Shown: positions 1-8,794, numbered from the stretch's first letter. The stretch is DNA of 64,000 nucleotides from G965261475 sp965261475 [NCBI: bacterium] (GCA_965261475.1 OZ253454.1:1488001-1552000); one strand, 5' to 3'. The notes: generated from the sequence alone by a model not told the origin. Program-made: numbers and translations.

Positions 1-231
1 ATTCCATTGCAAACTCATTAAATCTTTAATAAGATGCCAAATATCAGAGTAAAAAACCACCACAATACTCAAAGCAGTTGCAATATGAAATAATAATATT
101 ACTAGTAAATTCTGCGACGCTGCCAACCCAAAGAAATGCGTAGCAATTACTAAGTGACCGCTACTACTAATCGGAAAAAATTCCGTCAACCCTTGCAACA
201 AACCTAAAAAAAATGCTTCACTTAATGACAT
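1..231 (-). CDS. uppP: Undecaprenyl-diphosphatase UppP (BacA), N-terminal part, cut by window edge
   Basis: UppP is the membrane phosphatase that recycles undecaprenyl diphosphate to the lipid carrier used for peptidoglycan and O-antigen synthesis. The ATG is at 231 on the minus strand and the frame is open to base 1, giving 77 residues. Residues 13-28 read LQGLTEFFPISSSGHL, which is the family's glutamate-rich active-site signature (usually EFLPVSSSGHL). It is followed by hydrophobic segments. The rest of the gene lies left of the window. A decayed copy of the same 5' end lies just upstream at 311-406. Confidence 0.93.
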   Translation of the reverse strand, partial: MSLSEAFFLGLLQGLTEFFPISSSGHLVIATHFFGLAASQNLLVILLFHIATALSIVVVFYSDIWHLIKDLMSLQWN

Positions 232-310
232 CGGGCGCTTTCAATTTATTCAAGGAATTACAAAATCAATAGCTATGCTCAAGTATTGCCAACAAACATA
301 ATCTTAATAA

Positions 311-406
311 ATGCTTAACAATTGCTAAGTTTGCGCTACTCTTAACTAGGAAAATTCTGCTAGCTATTGCAAAAGACCTAAAAAAAATGCTTCACTTAAA
401 AGCATC
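311..406 (-). pseudogene. Decayed duplicate of the uppP 5' end
   Basis: Bases 311-406 align with 137-231 over about 95 positions at roughly three quarters identity, with one short gap, and share the unbroken stretch cctaaaaaaaatgcttcactta. Read on the minus strand the copy still encodes L-S-E-A-F-F-L-G-L-L-Q and then hits an in-frame TAG. A second stop and a frameshift follow, after which a weak SSSGHLVI-like segment can be traced. It has no start codon at the equivalent place. I infer a tandem duplication of the start of uppP, or the remnant of a second uppP, that is no longer coding. Confidence 0.7.
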
Positions 407-441
407 AAAATACTTATCTTTCTATATTTTTTTTAAATTTT

Positions 442-1488
442 ATGCAAGCAATCTTACAAAGATTAGTAACCGAAGCACTAGAGAAAAAAATATTTTCTGG
501 AGCACAAATTTTACTGGGAGACCATCAAAAAATTTTATTCCAAGAATCCTACGGACGAACAACTTTTGCACCTGATGCCAAAAAACTTACTACAAATAGT
601 ATTTTTGACCTCGCTTCTCTAACCAAAGCACTAGCTACAAGTCTGGCGGTTTTACTACTAGTAGAAAAACAAGAGCTGTCGCTCACGACCCCTGTAGGAA
701 AATTTTTTGCAGAATTTAAAACTCCGCCAAAAAATCAAATTACCATTTTGCACTTGCTTACACACACTTCAGGATTGCCTGATTGGTTGCCTCTTTTTAA
801 ACAAAAAAACACAAGCACAGCATGGCAAAAATTACTTTGTACTCCCTTGCAACATGCTGTAGGCAGCAAGGTGGTTTATTCTTGTCTAGGATTTATAATT
901 TTAGCAAAAATTATCGAAAAACTTACAGGAGATTTTCAGACATTCTGCAAAAAAAAATTTTACCAACCACTAGAATTGAGTAGAACCTATTTTTACCCCT
1001 TTGATTGTCAAAAACTACAAATAGTAAGCAACCACAAAGAGCAAGAGCAAGAATACAAAGCTACTGTGCAAGACGATAATGCTCAAATTTTTGGTGGTAA
1101 CAGTGGAAATTCTGGTCTTTTTTCTTGTGCAGCAGATATCTATTTATTAGCAAAAACTTTGCTACAAAATAAAGAAAGCACAGGCATAGCATTGTTACAA
1201 GCAGCAAGCATTACTAGAATGTGGACAAAGAGTACTCTTGCAAAGGAACCTAGTTGGGGCTTGGGATGGGTGTATTTTAAAGGAGAACAAGATTACTGTC
1301 ACTGTTCTCAAAACATGGAAATAGGCACAGTGGGGCACTTAGGTTACGCAGGAACCTCTCTAATGATAGAGCCTAGTAGAAAAAGAATTTATATTATTTT
1401 AACCAATAGAGTTGGTAGCAAAAAAACTGTCATCCCCATGAAAATTTTTAGAAAAAAAATTCACCGTTGTTTAGCAAATTACTTGTGA
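442..1488 (+). CDS. Serine hydrolase, beta-lactamase (class C-like) / esterase family
   Basis: This 348-residue protein has the penicillin-binding-protein/beta-lactamase fold of the Pfam 'Beta-lactamase' family. The SxxK nucleophile motif is SLTK (Ser59, Lys62). HLLTHTSGLP at about 104-113 is a family hallmark. The second motif is Y146-S-C, where many members have YSN or YSD. GHLGYAGTS near residue 298 takes the place of the KTG/HTG motif. No clear signal peptide is seen, so it is probably cytoplasmic. Members include D-amino-acid peptidases, esterases and transesterases, and the substrate cannot be told from sequence. It stands alone after the uppP remnant and ends 119 bases before the nucleosidase gene. 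Confidence 0.85.
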   Translation: MQAILQRLVTEALEKKIFSGAQILLGDHQKILFQESYGRTTFAPDAKKLTTNSIFDLASLTKALATSLAVLLLVEKQELSLTTPVGKFFAEFKTPPKNQITILHLLTHTSGLPDWLPLFKQKNTSTAWQKLLCTPLQHAVGSKVVYSCLGFIILAKIIEKLTGDFQTFCKKKFYQPLELSRTYFYPFDCQKLQIVSNHKEQEQEYKATVQDDNAQIFGGNSGNSGLFSCAADIYLLAKTLLQNKESTGIALLQAASITRMWTKSTLAKEPSWGLGWVYFKGEQDYCHCSQNMEIGTVGHLGYAGTSLMIEPSRKRIYIILTNRVGSKKTVIPMKIFRKKIHRCLANYL

Positions 1489-1607
1489 AGTAGTATTTGT
1501 TTGATATTTTTTGATAAAATAAATAACCCCTAGTATATTAAAATAATAGAATAAACAAAATTTTAGTAAAAAATAAAATCAATTATCTTAAATATTAGTT
1601 TAGAAAA

Positions 1608-2183
1608 ATGAAGAAACAAAATACTCTTTTTGTTTGTGCTTTAAAAATGGAAACACAAGGTAAACTCAGCGATTATAATGTCTTATACACAGGAGTAGGT
1701 AAAGTCAATGCTGCTTTTTACCTCACAAAATACTTAACCACTCGTAAACTGCCAGAACTAGTTATTAACTACGGTAGCGCAGGCTCTCAAAAAATTGCTA
1801 TGGGAGAGCTAGTAGATTGTACTAAATTCTTGCAGCGAGATATGGATGTTAGTACTTTGAATTTTGCTAAAGGAGAAACGCCTTTTGAAAAACAAATTCC
1901 TGCTATTCTAGATTTATCTGCTACAAAATTCAATCCTATCGGGAAGAATTTGATATGTGGCAGTGGAGATTCTTTTGTTACGGACCACAAAAACTACGCT
2001 GGAGATGTAGTAGATATGGAGGCTTATGCCCTCGCCAAAGTTTGTTATTTTTGTCAAATTCCTTTTATTGCTTTTAAATACATTAGTGATGGAGCTAATA
2101 CAAATTCGTCTCAAGATTGGAGCAAAAATTTAACTTTTGGAATACAAAAATTCCAACAACAAATTTTAAAAAAAATTCAGTAG
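1608..2183 (+). CDS. MTA/SAH nucleosidase-like protein (PNP/UDP phosphorylase fold)
   Basis: This 191-residue protein resembles 5'-methylthioadenosine/S-adenosylhomocysteine nucleosidases, which cleave adenine from these by-products of SAM use. N-terminal TGVGKVNAA and the NYGSAGS loop match the purine-binding fold. VVDMEAYA carries the conserved DMEA (Asp136, Glu138) that binds the ribose. KYISDGAN (Asp161) matches the catalytic aspartate region. It is shorter than E. coli MtnN (about 230 residues), so the nucleoside specificity is uncertain. Its stop overlaps the end of the convergent VanZ-like gene by 7 bases, leaving no room for a separate terminator. Confidence 0.8.
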   Translation: MKKQNTLFVCALKMETQGKLSDYNVLYTGVGKVNAAFYLTKYLTTRKLPELVINYGSAGSQKIAMGELVDCTKFLQRDMDVSTLNFAKGETPFEKQIPAILDLSATKFNPIGKNLICGSGDSFVTDHKNYAGDVVDMEAYALAKVCYFCQIPFIAFKYISDGANTNSSQDWSKNLTFGIQKFQQQILKKIQ

Positions 2184-2572
2184 CTTGTTTTTTTAAAAAA
2201 ATAAAACAAAATCCAAAATACAAAACTACAAATAACCCCTATTAAATCTGCTATCCAATCCAAAAATTCTGGAAAACGTCCAAAAACAAAAGATTGATGA
2301 TATTCATCTAGTGCTCCAAAAAAACTAGCAGCAAAAAAAGCAGCTGCGCCTCTTTTTAGCTTGTTTTCTCTAAACCCTTTAGTAAAACCGCATAAATAAC
2401 AAAAACCTAGCATAACATAAAGCAACACATGCACTACTTTATCTAAAAAAGGGATACTAACAGGGCTTTGAGGTAAAGTAGATACAGAAGAAAGTAAAAA
2501 AATGATAAGGGAAGTAAGAACTGCACCAAGCCAATAATACTGAAAAAATATTTTTTGAAAATAAACAATCAT
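2177..2572 (-). CDS. VanZ-like family membrane protein
   Basis: This small integral membrane protein of 131 residues has four predicted hydrophobic segments. The motifs D-K-V-V-H at the end of the first loop and D-E-Y-H-Q-S-F followed by D-W-I-A-D-L-I-G are typical of the VanZ-like family. The biochemical role of stand-alone VanZ-like proteins is unknown. The start is an ATG at 2572. The gene converges on and overlaps the nucleosidase gene by 7 bases. Confidence 0.82.
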   Translation of the reverse strand: MIVYFQKIFFQYYWLGAVLTSLIIFLLSSVSTLPQSPVSIPFLDKVVHVLLYVMLGFCYLCGFTKGFRENKLKRGAAAFFAASFFGALDEYHQSFVFGRFPEFLDWIADLIGVICSFVFWILFYFFKKTSY

Positions 2573-3077
2573 ACTAAAAAAATTAAAATTTTTAGCTGAA
2601 ACTCAAAGAATAAAGAATATAAATTTTACGCACAACAAACTATCTTGTAAAACAAGCTTTCAATAATAATACAGCTACTCTAGTCAATTACTCTAGGCTC
2701 ATATTGGAGCTACACAAACTACTGGCACTAAAAGCGTTGTCAGCAAAACTACAAGCAGTATTATTTTATTTTTCATATTTTATCTTTACAAAATATTTGA
2801 TTACTTGCCTTGTATCTTAATGTTTCTTTGCTACTTTGTAAATAAATACAACGCTTTTAGTTGCTACCAGCCTAGTAAAGGTTTAAATTAAAATAGTTGC
2901 TTGATGCTATTTAATAAAAATCGATAATAAATTATTATCCTGTGTGGAGTAACTTTATTTAAAATATATCAATACAAAAATGGATAAAGATATGTATTGC
3001 TGATGGTGTTTGAAACTTAAAACAACATGATAGCGAATAAATATAAATCTAAAATCAAACCTCTAAATTAAAAGTTT
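2573..3077. other. 505-base intergenic region with an inverted repeat and a possible micro-ORF
   Basis: No conserved protein or RNA gene was recognised here. Two things stand out. A perfect 13-base inverted repeat, ctaaaagcgttgt at 2728-2740 and acaacgcttttag at 2848-2860, is separated by 107 bases. On the minus strand, 2776 to 2699 encodes a 25-residue hydrophobic peptide. The region lies upstream of both the VanZ-like gene (minus) and the NUDIX gene (plus), so it should hold both promoters. Confidence 0.6.
2699..2776 (-). CDS. Possible 25-residue hydrophobic micro-peptide
   Basis: An ATG at 2776 opens a short frame ending in TGA at 2699. The peptide starts MKNK, continues with an almost unbroken run of Ile, Leu, Val and Thr, and then has V-C-V-A-P near its end. 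It looks like a signal or lipoprotein leader with nothing behind it, loosely like entericidin-type peptides. The ribosome binding site is weak (aaaga). The left arm of the 13-base inverted repeat lies inside this frame. A chance ORF is quite possible. Confidence 0.2.
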   Translation of the reverse strand: MKNKIILLVVLLTTLLVPVVCVAPI

Positions 3078-3641
3078 ATGAAATATAAAATAATCAAAAA
3101 GGAAAAACTGTTCCAAAACTATTTTATGAATGTAGAAAACGTTTCTTTAGAAATAGATCGCTACAATGGAGAAACTATGCAACTAGAAAGAGTTGCGTTT
3201 CAAAAAAAAGGAGTTTGCGCAGTATTGATAGAAATTAGAGAAACCAAAGAAATTATTTTAGTAGAGCAGTTTCGTTATTCTGCAGTAGAAAATAACAACG
3301 GTTGGATTCAAGAGATAGTAGCAGGGTTGCTGGAAAAAGGAGAAGAGCCTTTGCAAGCAGCTATACGCGAAGCAAAAGAAGAAACCGGATATATTATTAC
3401 CGACATAGAAAAAATATGCAGTTTTTATCCTACCCCTGGTATTTCTAATCAGATAGTGCATCTTTTTTTTGCTAAAGTTTCGCAAGACGCAAAAATAAAA
3501 AATTACCAAAAACTATGGGATAAAGAAGAAGATTTAGCAATTTACTATTACAAAAAAGAGCATCTTCCACAGCTTTTAAATAAAAAAATTGTGGATGGCA
3601 AAACCATTATGGCGTTGCAATGGTACTTGCTGCGTAAATAA
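3078..3641 (+). CDS. NUDIX hydrolase, ADP-ribose pyrophosphatase type
   Basis: This 187-residue NUDIX enzyme probably hydrolyses ADP-ribose or other nucleoside diphosphate sugars. The full NUDIX box Gx5Ex7REuxEExGu is present from Gly83 to Tyr105, with Glu89, Arg97, Glu98, Glu101 and Glu102 in place. Upstream, LVEQFRYS and W-I-Q-E-I-V-A-G match the NudF/ADP-ribose pyrophosphatase subgroup. The downstream FYPTPGISNQIVHLFFA is also typical of that subgroup. It converges on glmS with 26 bases between the stops. Confidence 0.88.
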   Translation: MKYKIIKKEKLFQNYFMNVENVSLEIDRYNGETMQLERVAFQKKGVCAVLIEIRETKEIILVEQFRYSAVENNNGWIQEIVAGLLEKGEEPLQAAIREAKEETGYIITDIEKICSFYPTPGISNQIVHLFFAKVSQDAKIKNYQKLWDKEEDLAIYYYKKEHLPQLLNKKIVDGKTIMALQWYLLRK

Positions 3642-3667
3642 ATTATCTAATCAGTACAAATTCTATA

Positions 3668-5485
3668 TTATTCTACGGTCACAGATTTTGCTAAGTTGCG
3701 AGGCTTGTCAATATTTCTGTTAAGGTTGAGAGCCGAATAATAAGAGAAGAGCTGCATAATGATTAGTTGATAGAATGGAATAAAATCTGGTTTGATCTTA
3801 GGCAGGTAGATAGGATAGTCTAACAACCTTTCTGAAGCATTGCCTTTTTCAATAAATCCCATAGTCAACCCTCCTCTTGCTTTCACTTCTTCTAGGGCAC
3901 TAATAGAAGATTCATAAATTTTTTTTTTACTTTTTGGAGGCAAAAAAAACAAAGAACAGATATTTTTATCTATCATAGCCAAAGAACCATGCTTCAAAAA
4001 ACCAGCAGACATTCCCTCAGAATGCAAATAAGTCACTTCCTTCATTTTAAGCGCTGACTCCATCGCGATAGGATAAAAAATCCCCCTACCTAAAAATAGC
4101 CAATTGAATATTTCTTTTGATAAAAGCACTGATTGGCGAATTTTTCCTGATTGCTCATTGAGGTTGTCTTCTAAAAAAATAGCAAAATCTTTAATTCCTG
4201 CTTCTATGTTTTTTAATTTTTCAAGTCCAATATATTGCTTTTTGACCCCAATCCTCAAGGCTAATCGTAGCAAAATCATAATTTGAGAAAGAGCAGCTTT
4301 TGTAGAAACTACAGAAATCTCTGGTCCTGAGAGTTGGTAAATACAATCATCAACAATGCGACTAATAGAAGACCCAACTACATTGACAATTCCCGAAGTA
4401 GCTACATAGTATTTTTTAGCGGTTTTTAGTGCTTCTCTAGTGTCGTAGGTTTCCCCGCTTTGAGAAAGATATAGTGCGTGACAATGTTTATTAAGATTTG
4501 GTAAATTACTAAACTCATCAGAAGAAATAGCAGGAACATAAACCTTAGCATACTCTGAGAACAAGTAACTTCCTATCATAGAAACATAGTAAGTAGTGCC
4601 TACACCCACAAAAAAAGATTGTCTATATTGCAAAAATTTGTCTGCTACACGCTCTAGATCATCGTCAGTTATTGATAAACTATTTTGAATGGTTTGGGGT
4701 TGATCAAAAATCTCTTTCAACATAAAATGACTAAACCCTCCTTTATGGATATTTTCTGCAGACCAGGAGATGGTATCTTGTTTTTTAGAGATTACTGCTT
4801 GCGTGTTCAAATTTTTGACTATTACTTCTTTTTGACGAACAATAATATATTCATTATCGTCTAAATAAATCACTTCTTTGGTATCAGTAATAAAAGCACT
4901 AACATCAGAGGCGATATATTTTTTATCACCTAAAATACCAATAACTAAAGGAGAATCTTTTTTTGCTCCATAAACAGTATCTGGTTCGTAAGTAGAAAAC
5001 AAGGTCATAGCAAAAGCGCCTTTTATTTTTTTTAAAGCAAAAAAAAATGCTTTTTCTACATTTTTGGTGGTTTTATAGTACTCTTGCACTAAATTTACAA
5101 TAACTTCAGTATCTGTTTGGGAGCTAAAAGAATATTTTTTTTTTACTAACTCTGCTCTTAACTGAGAATAGTTGGCGATAATTCCATTGTGGGCGATTAT
5201 AAAATTTTCGTCGTTAGAAAAATGAGGATGAGCATTCTTTTTTGTAACTCCGCCGTGAGTAGCCCACCTAGTATGAGCTATGCCAATATTCCCCCTTAGA
5301 GAACTAAAATTTTCTATTTTGTTGACCTGTTCTACTTCCCCTATATTTTTTTTAACAGCAATTTTCTTATTATTATACACAGCAATACCACAAGAATCAT
5401 ATCCTCTGTATTCTAAAGCCAAAAGAGCTTTGTAAAGCTCTAAAGAAACATCGCTATGACTAGCTATTGCACAAATTCCACACAT
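3668..5485 (-). CDS. glmS: Glutamine--fructose-6-phosphate aminotransferase (isomerizing)
   Basis: GlmS makes glucosamine-6-phosphate from fructose-6-phosphate and glutamine, the first step to UDP-GlcNAc for peptidoglycan and lipid A. The protein is 605 residues, normal for the family. It starts MCGICAIAS, so Cys2 is the N-terminal nucleophile of the class II glutaminase domain. Further glutaminase motifs are YRGYDSCGIAV, HTRWATHG and HNGIIANY. Two SIS sugar-isomerase domains follow, with SQSGETYDTREA and the C-terminal LAKSVTVE tail. It lies 3 bases after the glmU-like gene and is almost surely co-transcribed with it. Confidence 0.98.
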   Translation of the reverse strand: MCGICAIASHSDVSLELYKALLALEYRGYDSCGIAVYNNKKIAVKKNIGEVEQVNKIENFSSLRGNIGIAHTRWATHGGVTKKNAHPHFSNDENFIIAHNGIIANYSQLRAELVKKKYSFSSQTDTEVIVNLVQEYYKTTKNVEKAFFFALKKIKGAFAMTLFSTYEPDTVYGAKKDSPLVIGILGDKKYIASDVSAFITDTKEVIYLDDNEYIIVRQKEVIVKNLNTQAVISKKQDTISWSAENIHKGGFSHFMLKEIFDQPQTIQNSLSITDDDLERVADKFLQYRQSFFVGVGTTYYVSMIGSYLFSEYAKVYVPAISSDEFSNLPNLNKHCHALYLSQSGETYDTREALKTAKKYYVATSGIVNVVGSSISRIVDDCIYQLSGPEISVVSTKAALSQIMILLRLALRIGVKKQYIGLEKLKNIEAGIKDFAIFLEDNLNEQSGKIRQSVLLSKEIFNWLFLGRGIFYPIAMESALKMKEVTYLHSEGMSAGFLKHGSLAMIDKNICSLFFLPPKSKKKIYESSISALEEVKARGGLTMGFIEKGNASERLLDYPIYLPKIKPDFIPFYQLIIMQLFSYYSALNLNRNIDKPRNLAKSVTVE

Positions 5486-5488
5486 AGT

Positions 5489-6685
5489 TTACTCAATATT
5501 ATTTTTAGTTAGAGTTGAGTTGTTATCAATAATTTTGTTACTAGGAATAACAAGCCCAGCTTCTAAAGAATGATTGCTACCTATAATAGCCTGATCACCT
5601 ACAAAAACTCCCATTTTGGTTTTTTCTGTGTCTATATTGTTAACATAAATTGTTTTTTCAAAGTTGTAGTTAACCGTTGTGCAGTAGTTGCCTATTTGTG
5701 TTTTTTCTCCAATCAATGAGTCTCCAATAAAAGAAAGTCTGCCAATTAAAACATTAGGAAAAAGAATAGAAGATTTAACTTCTGTTCCAAAGCCAATAAC
5801 AGAGCCTTTTTCTATGGAACTATAACTTCTAATTAGACAATTATTTCCAATAAAAACATTATCACCAATATAACAAGGTCCCTGTATCATGGTTCCGGGT
5901 AAAATTTGGCAATTTTTACCAATTTTGACTATTCCTTTGATATTTACATCTCGTCGAATTTTGGCTGTATCAGAAATACTAGAGTAGCTCCAAGAATCCA
6001 TAATAATACGATTGGCGTCCATAACATTCCACGGATAAGAAATATCTACCCAACTTTCTTCAGGTAGATTGGCGTATATTTTTTCTTTTTTAACCAGTGC
6101 TTGATAAAGGTGGTCCATATTCTCATCCTTCTTTAAAATTTGAAAAATATTTTTTTCTAATAAGTAAATCCCAGAAAGTACATAATTCGCAGCTTCTTTG
6201 GAGAGTATTTTTTTTTCTACTATTCTAGTAATTTTTAGCTTGTGATTGATGTAAGCACTACCAAAACTTCCTTTAAAAAAAGGGTGTACTAGCGAAGCTA
6301 TAGAATAAGAAAGCGGATGCTTAAGATAGGGTATAAAGGAAAAAAAATGCTTGTCTGTAGTCAGAATATCTCCGTAAACTAAAAAAAAATGATCTTCAAC
6401 AATAAAGCTTTCTGCTTGTAAAAGAGCGTTGCCTATACCCACACCATTTTGCTCAATATAAGTTAAGTTAACCCCGAATGCTTCTCCGTAGTTAAAATAA
6501 TCTTGTATTTTTTGTTTTTGATGCTCAACTACTAAACAAATATCTTGAATTCCTATCATTTTTAACTGAGAAATCAACCTGCCTAAAATAGAAGACCCAC
6601 TACAAAAGGACATAGATTTTGTCCTTGTTTCACAAAATGGATGAAAATCCTTGCTCTTAGCTGCAGTTAGAATTATTGCTTTCAT
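5489..6685 (-). CDS. glmU: GlmU-like sugar-1-phosphate nucleotidylyltransferase / acyltransferase with degenerate signature
   Basis: This 398-residue protein has an N-terminal nucleotidyltransferase domain (about 1-220) and a C-terminal left-handed beta-helix of hexapeptide repeats (about 235-390, e.g. IGDNVFIGNNCLI). Length and motif spacing resemble archaeal-type bifunctional sugar-1-phosphate nucleotidylyltransferase/acetyltransferases more than the 450-residue bacterial GlmU. The usual LAAGxGTRL is replaced by LTAAKSKDF, so the glycines and the arginine next to the nucleotide phosphates are lost, while E19-T-R-T-K23 remains. VYGDIL supplies the metal-binding aspartate. Position directly before glmS argues for UDP-GlcNAc synthesis. 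The frame also extends to a TTG at 6691, but the ATG at 6685 is more likely. Confidence 0.82.
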   Translation of the reverse strand: MKAIILTAAKSKDFHPFCETRTKSMSFCSGSSILGRLISQLKMIGIQDICLVVEHQKQKIQDYFNYGEAFGVNLTYIEQNGVGIGNALLQAESFIVEDHFFLVYGDILTTDKHFFSFIPYLKHPLSYSIASLVHPFFKGSFGSAYINHKLKITRIVEKKILSKEAANYVLSGIYLLEKNIFQILKKDENMDHLYQALVKKEKIYANLPEESWVDISYPWNVMDANRIIMDSWSYSSISDTAKIRRDVNIKGIVKIGKNCQILPGTMIQGPCYIGDNVFIGNNCLIRSYSSIEKGSVIGFGTEVKSSILFPNVLIGRLSFIGDSLIGEKTQIGNYCTTVNYNFEKTIYVNNIDTEKTKMGVFVGDQAIIGSNHSLEAGLVIPSNKIIDNNSTLTKNNIE

Positions 6686-6776
6686 AGACAAAAAAATATA
6701 AAATAATAAAAAGTTTTTAATTGCTGTTGCAGGTCGCTAAAATTAAAAACTTACCAAACATTGACCTTGGTTTGTC

Positions 6777-6802
6777 GTAGGCACTAAACTAATAGTACCT
6801 AC
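6777..6802. repeat. Imperfect 10-bp inverted repeat between glmU and uvrC
   Basis: The sequence gtaggcacta (6777-6786) is followed by a 6-base loop and tagtacctac (6793-6802), pairing at 9 of 10 positions. It sits between the divergent glmU and uvrC starts, 48 bases before the uvrC ATG. It could be an operator for either gene or a hairpin in the uvrC leader. There is no T-run, so it is not a terminator for the plus strand. Confidence 0.45.
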
Positions 6803-6849
6803 TTGTAGGGATTTTATTACCACAATAAAGAAAAATCAACTTTTTCTCT

Positions 6850-8736
6850 ATGAATATTTTATTATCTAAAAAAACAGAGTTAGTAAAAAAAATTAAAACA
6901 CTCCCTAGTTCTACCGGAATTTATTTTTACATAGACAAGAACAAGGAAATTATTTATATCGGCAAAGCAATCAATATTCGAAAAAGAATTAAAAGTTACT
7001 TTTATGAGAAAAACGCAAGCTCTGATAGAGCAATAAAATTACTAAAAAAAATTTGTGATCTAGATTGGATAGTGACTTTGAGCGAATCTGATGCACTAAT
7101 CTTAGAAGATCAAATGATCAAAAGACATAAACCAAAATACAATATTCTTTTAAAAGACGATAAAAGCTACCCTTATATCAAGATAACCAGTAAAGAACTT
7201 TTTCCAAGAATGATGCTCACTAGAGAAATACAAAAAGAACAAGCACATTATTTTGGACCTTACACCTGTGCTAAAGAAGCAAAGCTTACTATCGAAACCT
7301 TGCGTCAACAATTTCCACTTCGTACTAGTAAAATGAATTTAGATGGCACAAAAATCTATAGACCTTGTCTTAATTTTCAAATGAAAAAGTGCCTTGCCCC
7401 TTGCAACGGAGAAGTAGATTCTACAAAATACAGAAAAATGGTATTGCAAATTATTCGTATTTTAAAAGGGAATACTTCAGAATTACTTAGAGAATTGCAA
7501 GAAGAAATGAACCAAAAAGCAATCAATCAAGAATTTGAAAAAGCAGCAATACTTCGTAATAAAATTTTTGCGGTCAAAAAAACTATCAAACGACACTATA
7601 TTATCTCTAAAGACAAAACTCACAAAGATATTATTGTAATTTTTAGACAAGGTACAGAAGCAGGAATTCAAGTGCTTTTTATTCGCTCTGGAATTTTGTT
7701 TGGTAGCGATTTTTTTTTTATCCCAAACGCTAAAATTTACAGCTACGAGGAATTACTGCGTACTATCTTTTCTAAGTTATACTTAGGCAAGGCAGCTATT
7801 GCTCCTGAAGAAATTATTCTTTCTGCTCCCTATTTTAAAAAAATAAACACTCCCATAGCTTTGGAAGAGTATTTTTTAAAAAACAATCACAAAGTTAAAA
7901 TTATCATACCGCAGAAAGGAGAAAGAAAGCAGCTAGTAAAAATGGCTCTAAAAAATGCAGAAAAAAATTTTTATCTCCATTTTAATCAAGAATTGGCTAA
8001 CAAAAACCTCTTAGACAAAATACAAAAAACACTTCGCTTAAACTCCACTCCCCGTAGAATAGAATGCTTTGATATTTCTAATATACAAGGTAAAAATGTT
8101 GTTGCCTCTATGGTAGTAATGCAAGACAACCAATTTGCTAAAAAAGATTATCGTAAGTTTAAAATCAAAACCTCAACCAATGACGATATAGCAAGTATGC
8201 GAGAAGTATTATCTAGAAGATGGAAACAATGGCAAGAAAATAAAAATACACTTCCAAACCTTACCATTATTGACGGAGGCAAAGGGCAGCTCAAAGCTAT
8301 ATATCAACTTGCTCTAGAGATGGGCGTACCTCTAGCAAAAATGGATTTACTTGCTATCGCTAAGGGCAAAAGTGCTAAAAAAAAAATTAGCCAACAATTT
8401 GGTAGAAAACTAGATTTTGACTACCTACTAAAACCTAACTGTAAAGACCCACTTTTACTACAAAATCAGCCATCAATACTGCGTCCTTTGCAAAAAATTA
8501 GAGATGAGGCTCATAGAGTTGCTCTTAATTTTCATAGAAAATTAAGGGAAAAAGAAAGCCTCTCTTCACCGTTACAAGCTATTGATAAAATTGGAGAAGT
8601 AAAAAGAAAAAACTTGCTTTTCGCTTTCAAAAATATAGAAAATATCCGCAGATGCAGCGTGCAAGAATTACAAAAAACACCACTCATTAGTCGTCAAGAT
8701 GCTGAAAATATCTACAATCACTTAAATAAAACATGA
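6850..8736 (+). CDS. uvrC: Excinuclease ABC subunit C
   Basis: UvrC is the nuclease subunit of nucleotide excision repair. It cuts on both sides of a lesion after UvrAB has marked it. The 628-residue length is normal. The GIY-YIG nuclease domain is at the N terminus (GIY 23-25, YIG 36-38). A UVR motif follows (about 210-245, N-Q-E-F-E-K-A-A-I-L-R). The C-terminal RNase H-like nuclease has FDISNIQGKNVVASMVV and TIIDGGKGQ. Helix-hairpin-helix motifs close the protein (IDKIGEVKRKNLL). The gene is monocistronic on the plus strand among minus-strand genes. Confidence 0.97.
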   Translation: MNILLSKKTELVKKIKTLPSSTGIYFYIDKNKEIIYIGKAINIRKRIKSYFYEKNASSDRAIKLLKKICDLDWIVTLSESDALILEDQMIKRHKPKYNILLKDDKSYPYIKITSKELFPRMMLTREIQKEQAHYFGPYTCAKEAKLTIETLRQQFPLRTSKMNLDGTKIYRPCLNFQMKKCLAPCNGEVDSTKYRKMVLQIIRILKGNTSELLRELQEEMNQKAINQEFEKAAILRNKIFAVKKTIKRHYIISKDKTHKDIIVIFRQGTEAGIQVLFIRSGILFGSDFFFIPNAKIYSYEELLRTIFSKLYLGKAAIAPEEIILSAPYFKKINTPIALEEYFLKNNHKVKIIIPQKGERKQLVKMALKNAEKNFYLHFNQELANKNLLDKIQKTLRLNSTPRRIECFDISNIQGKNVVASMVVMQDNQFAKKDYRKFKIKTSTNDDIASMREVLSRRWKQWQENKNTLPNLTIIDGGKGQLKAIYQLALEMGVPLAKMDLLAIAKGKSAKKKISQQFGRKLDFDYLLKPNCKDPLLLQNQPSILRPLQKIRDEAHRVALNFHRKLREKESLSSPLQAIDKIGEVKRKNLLFAFKNIENIRRCSVQELQKTPLISRQDAENIYNHLNKT

Positions 8737-8779
8737 CAATAAAGATTTTTAATAACTACTGTATGATACGTGCTACAAG

Positions 8780-8794
8780 ACTCCTTCAAGGAGT
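8780..8794. terminator. Weak hairpin between convergent uvrC and LD-carboxypeptidase genes
   Basis: ACTCC-TTCAA-GGAGT forms a 5-bp stem with a 5-base loop, and agtagtaaaaaatatttt follows on the plus strand. It lies in the 74-base gap between the convergent stops of uvrC (8736) and the LD-carboxypeptidase gene (8811). It may act as a terminator in either direction, though the stem is short and the T-run is poor. Confidence 0.3.

Noticed and set aside
387-575. 62-codon frame starting in the uppP remnant
   Set aside because: It overlaps the serine hydrolase gene in another frame and has an unlikely composition. The hydrolase start at 442 explains the region.
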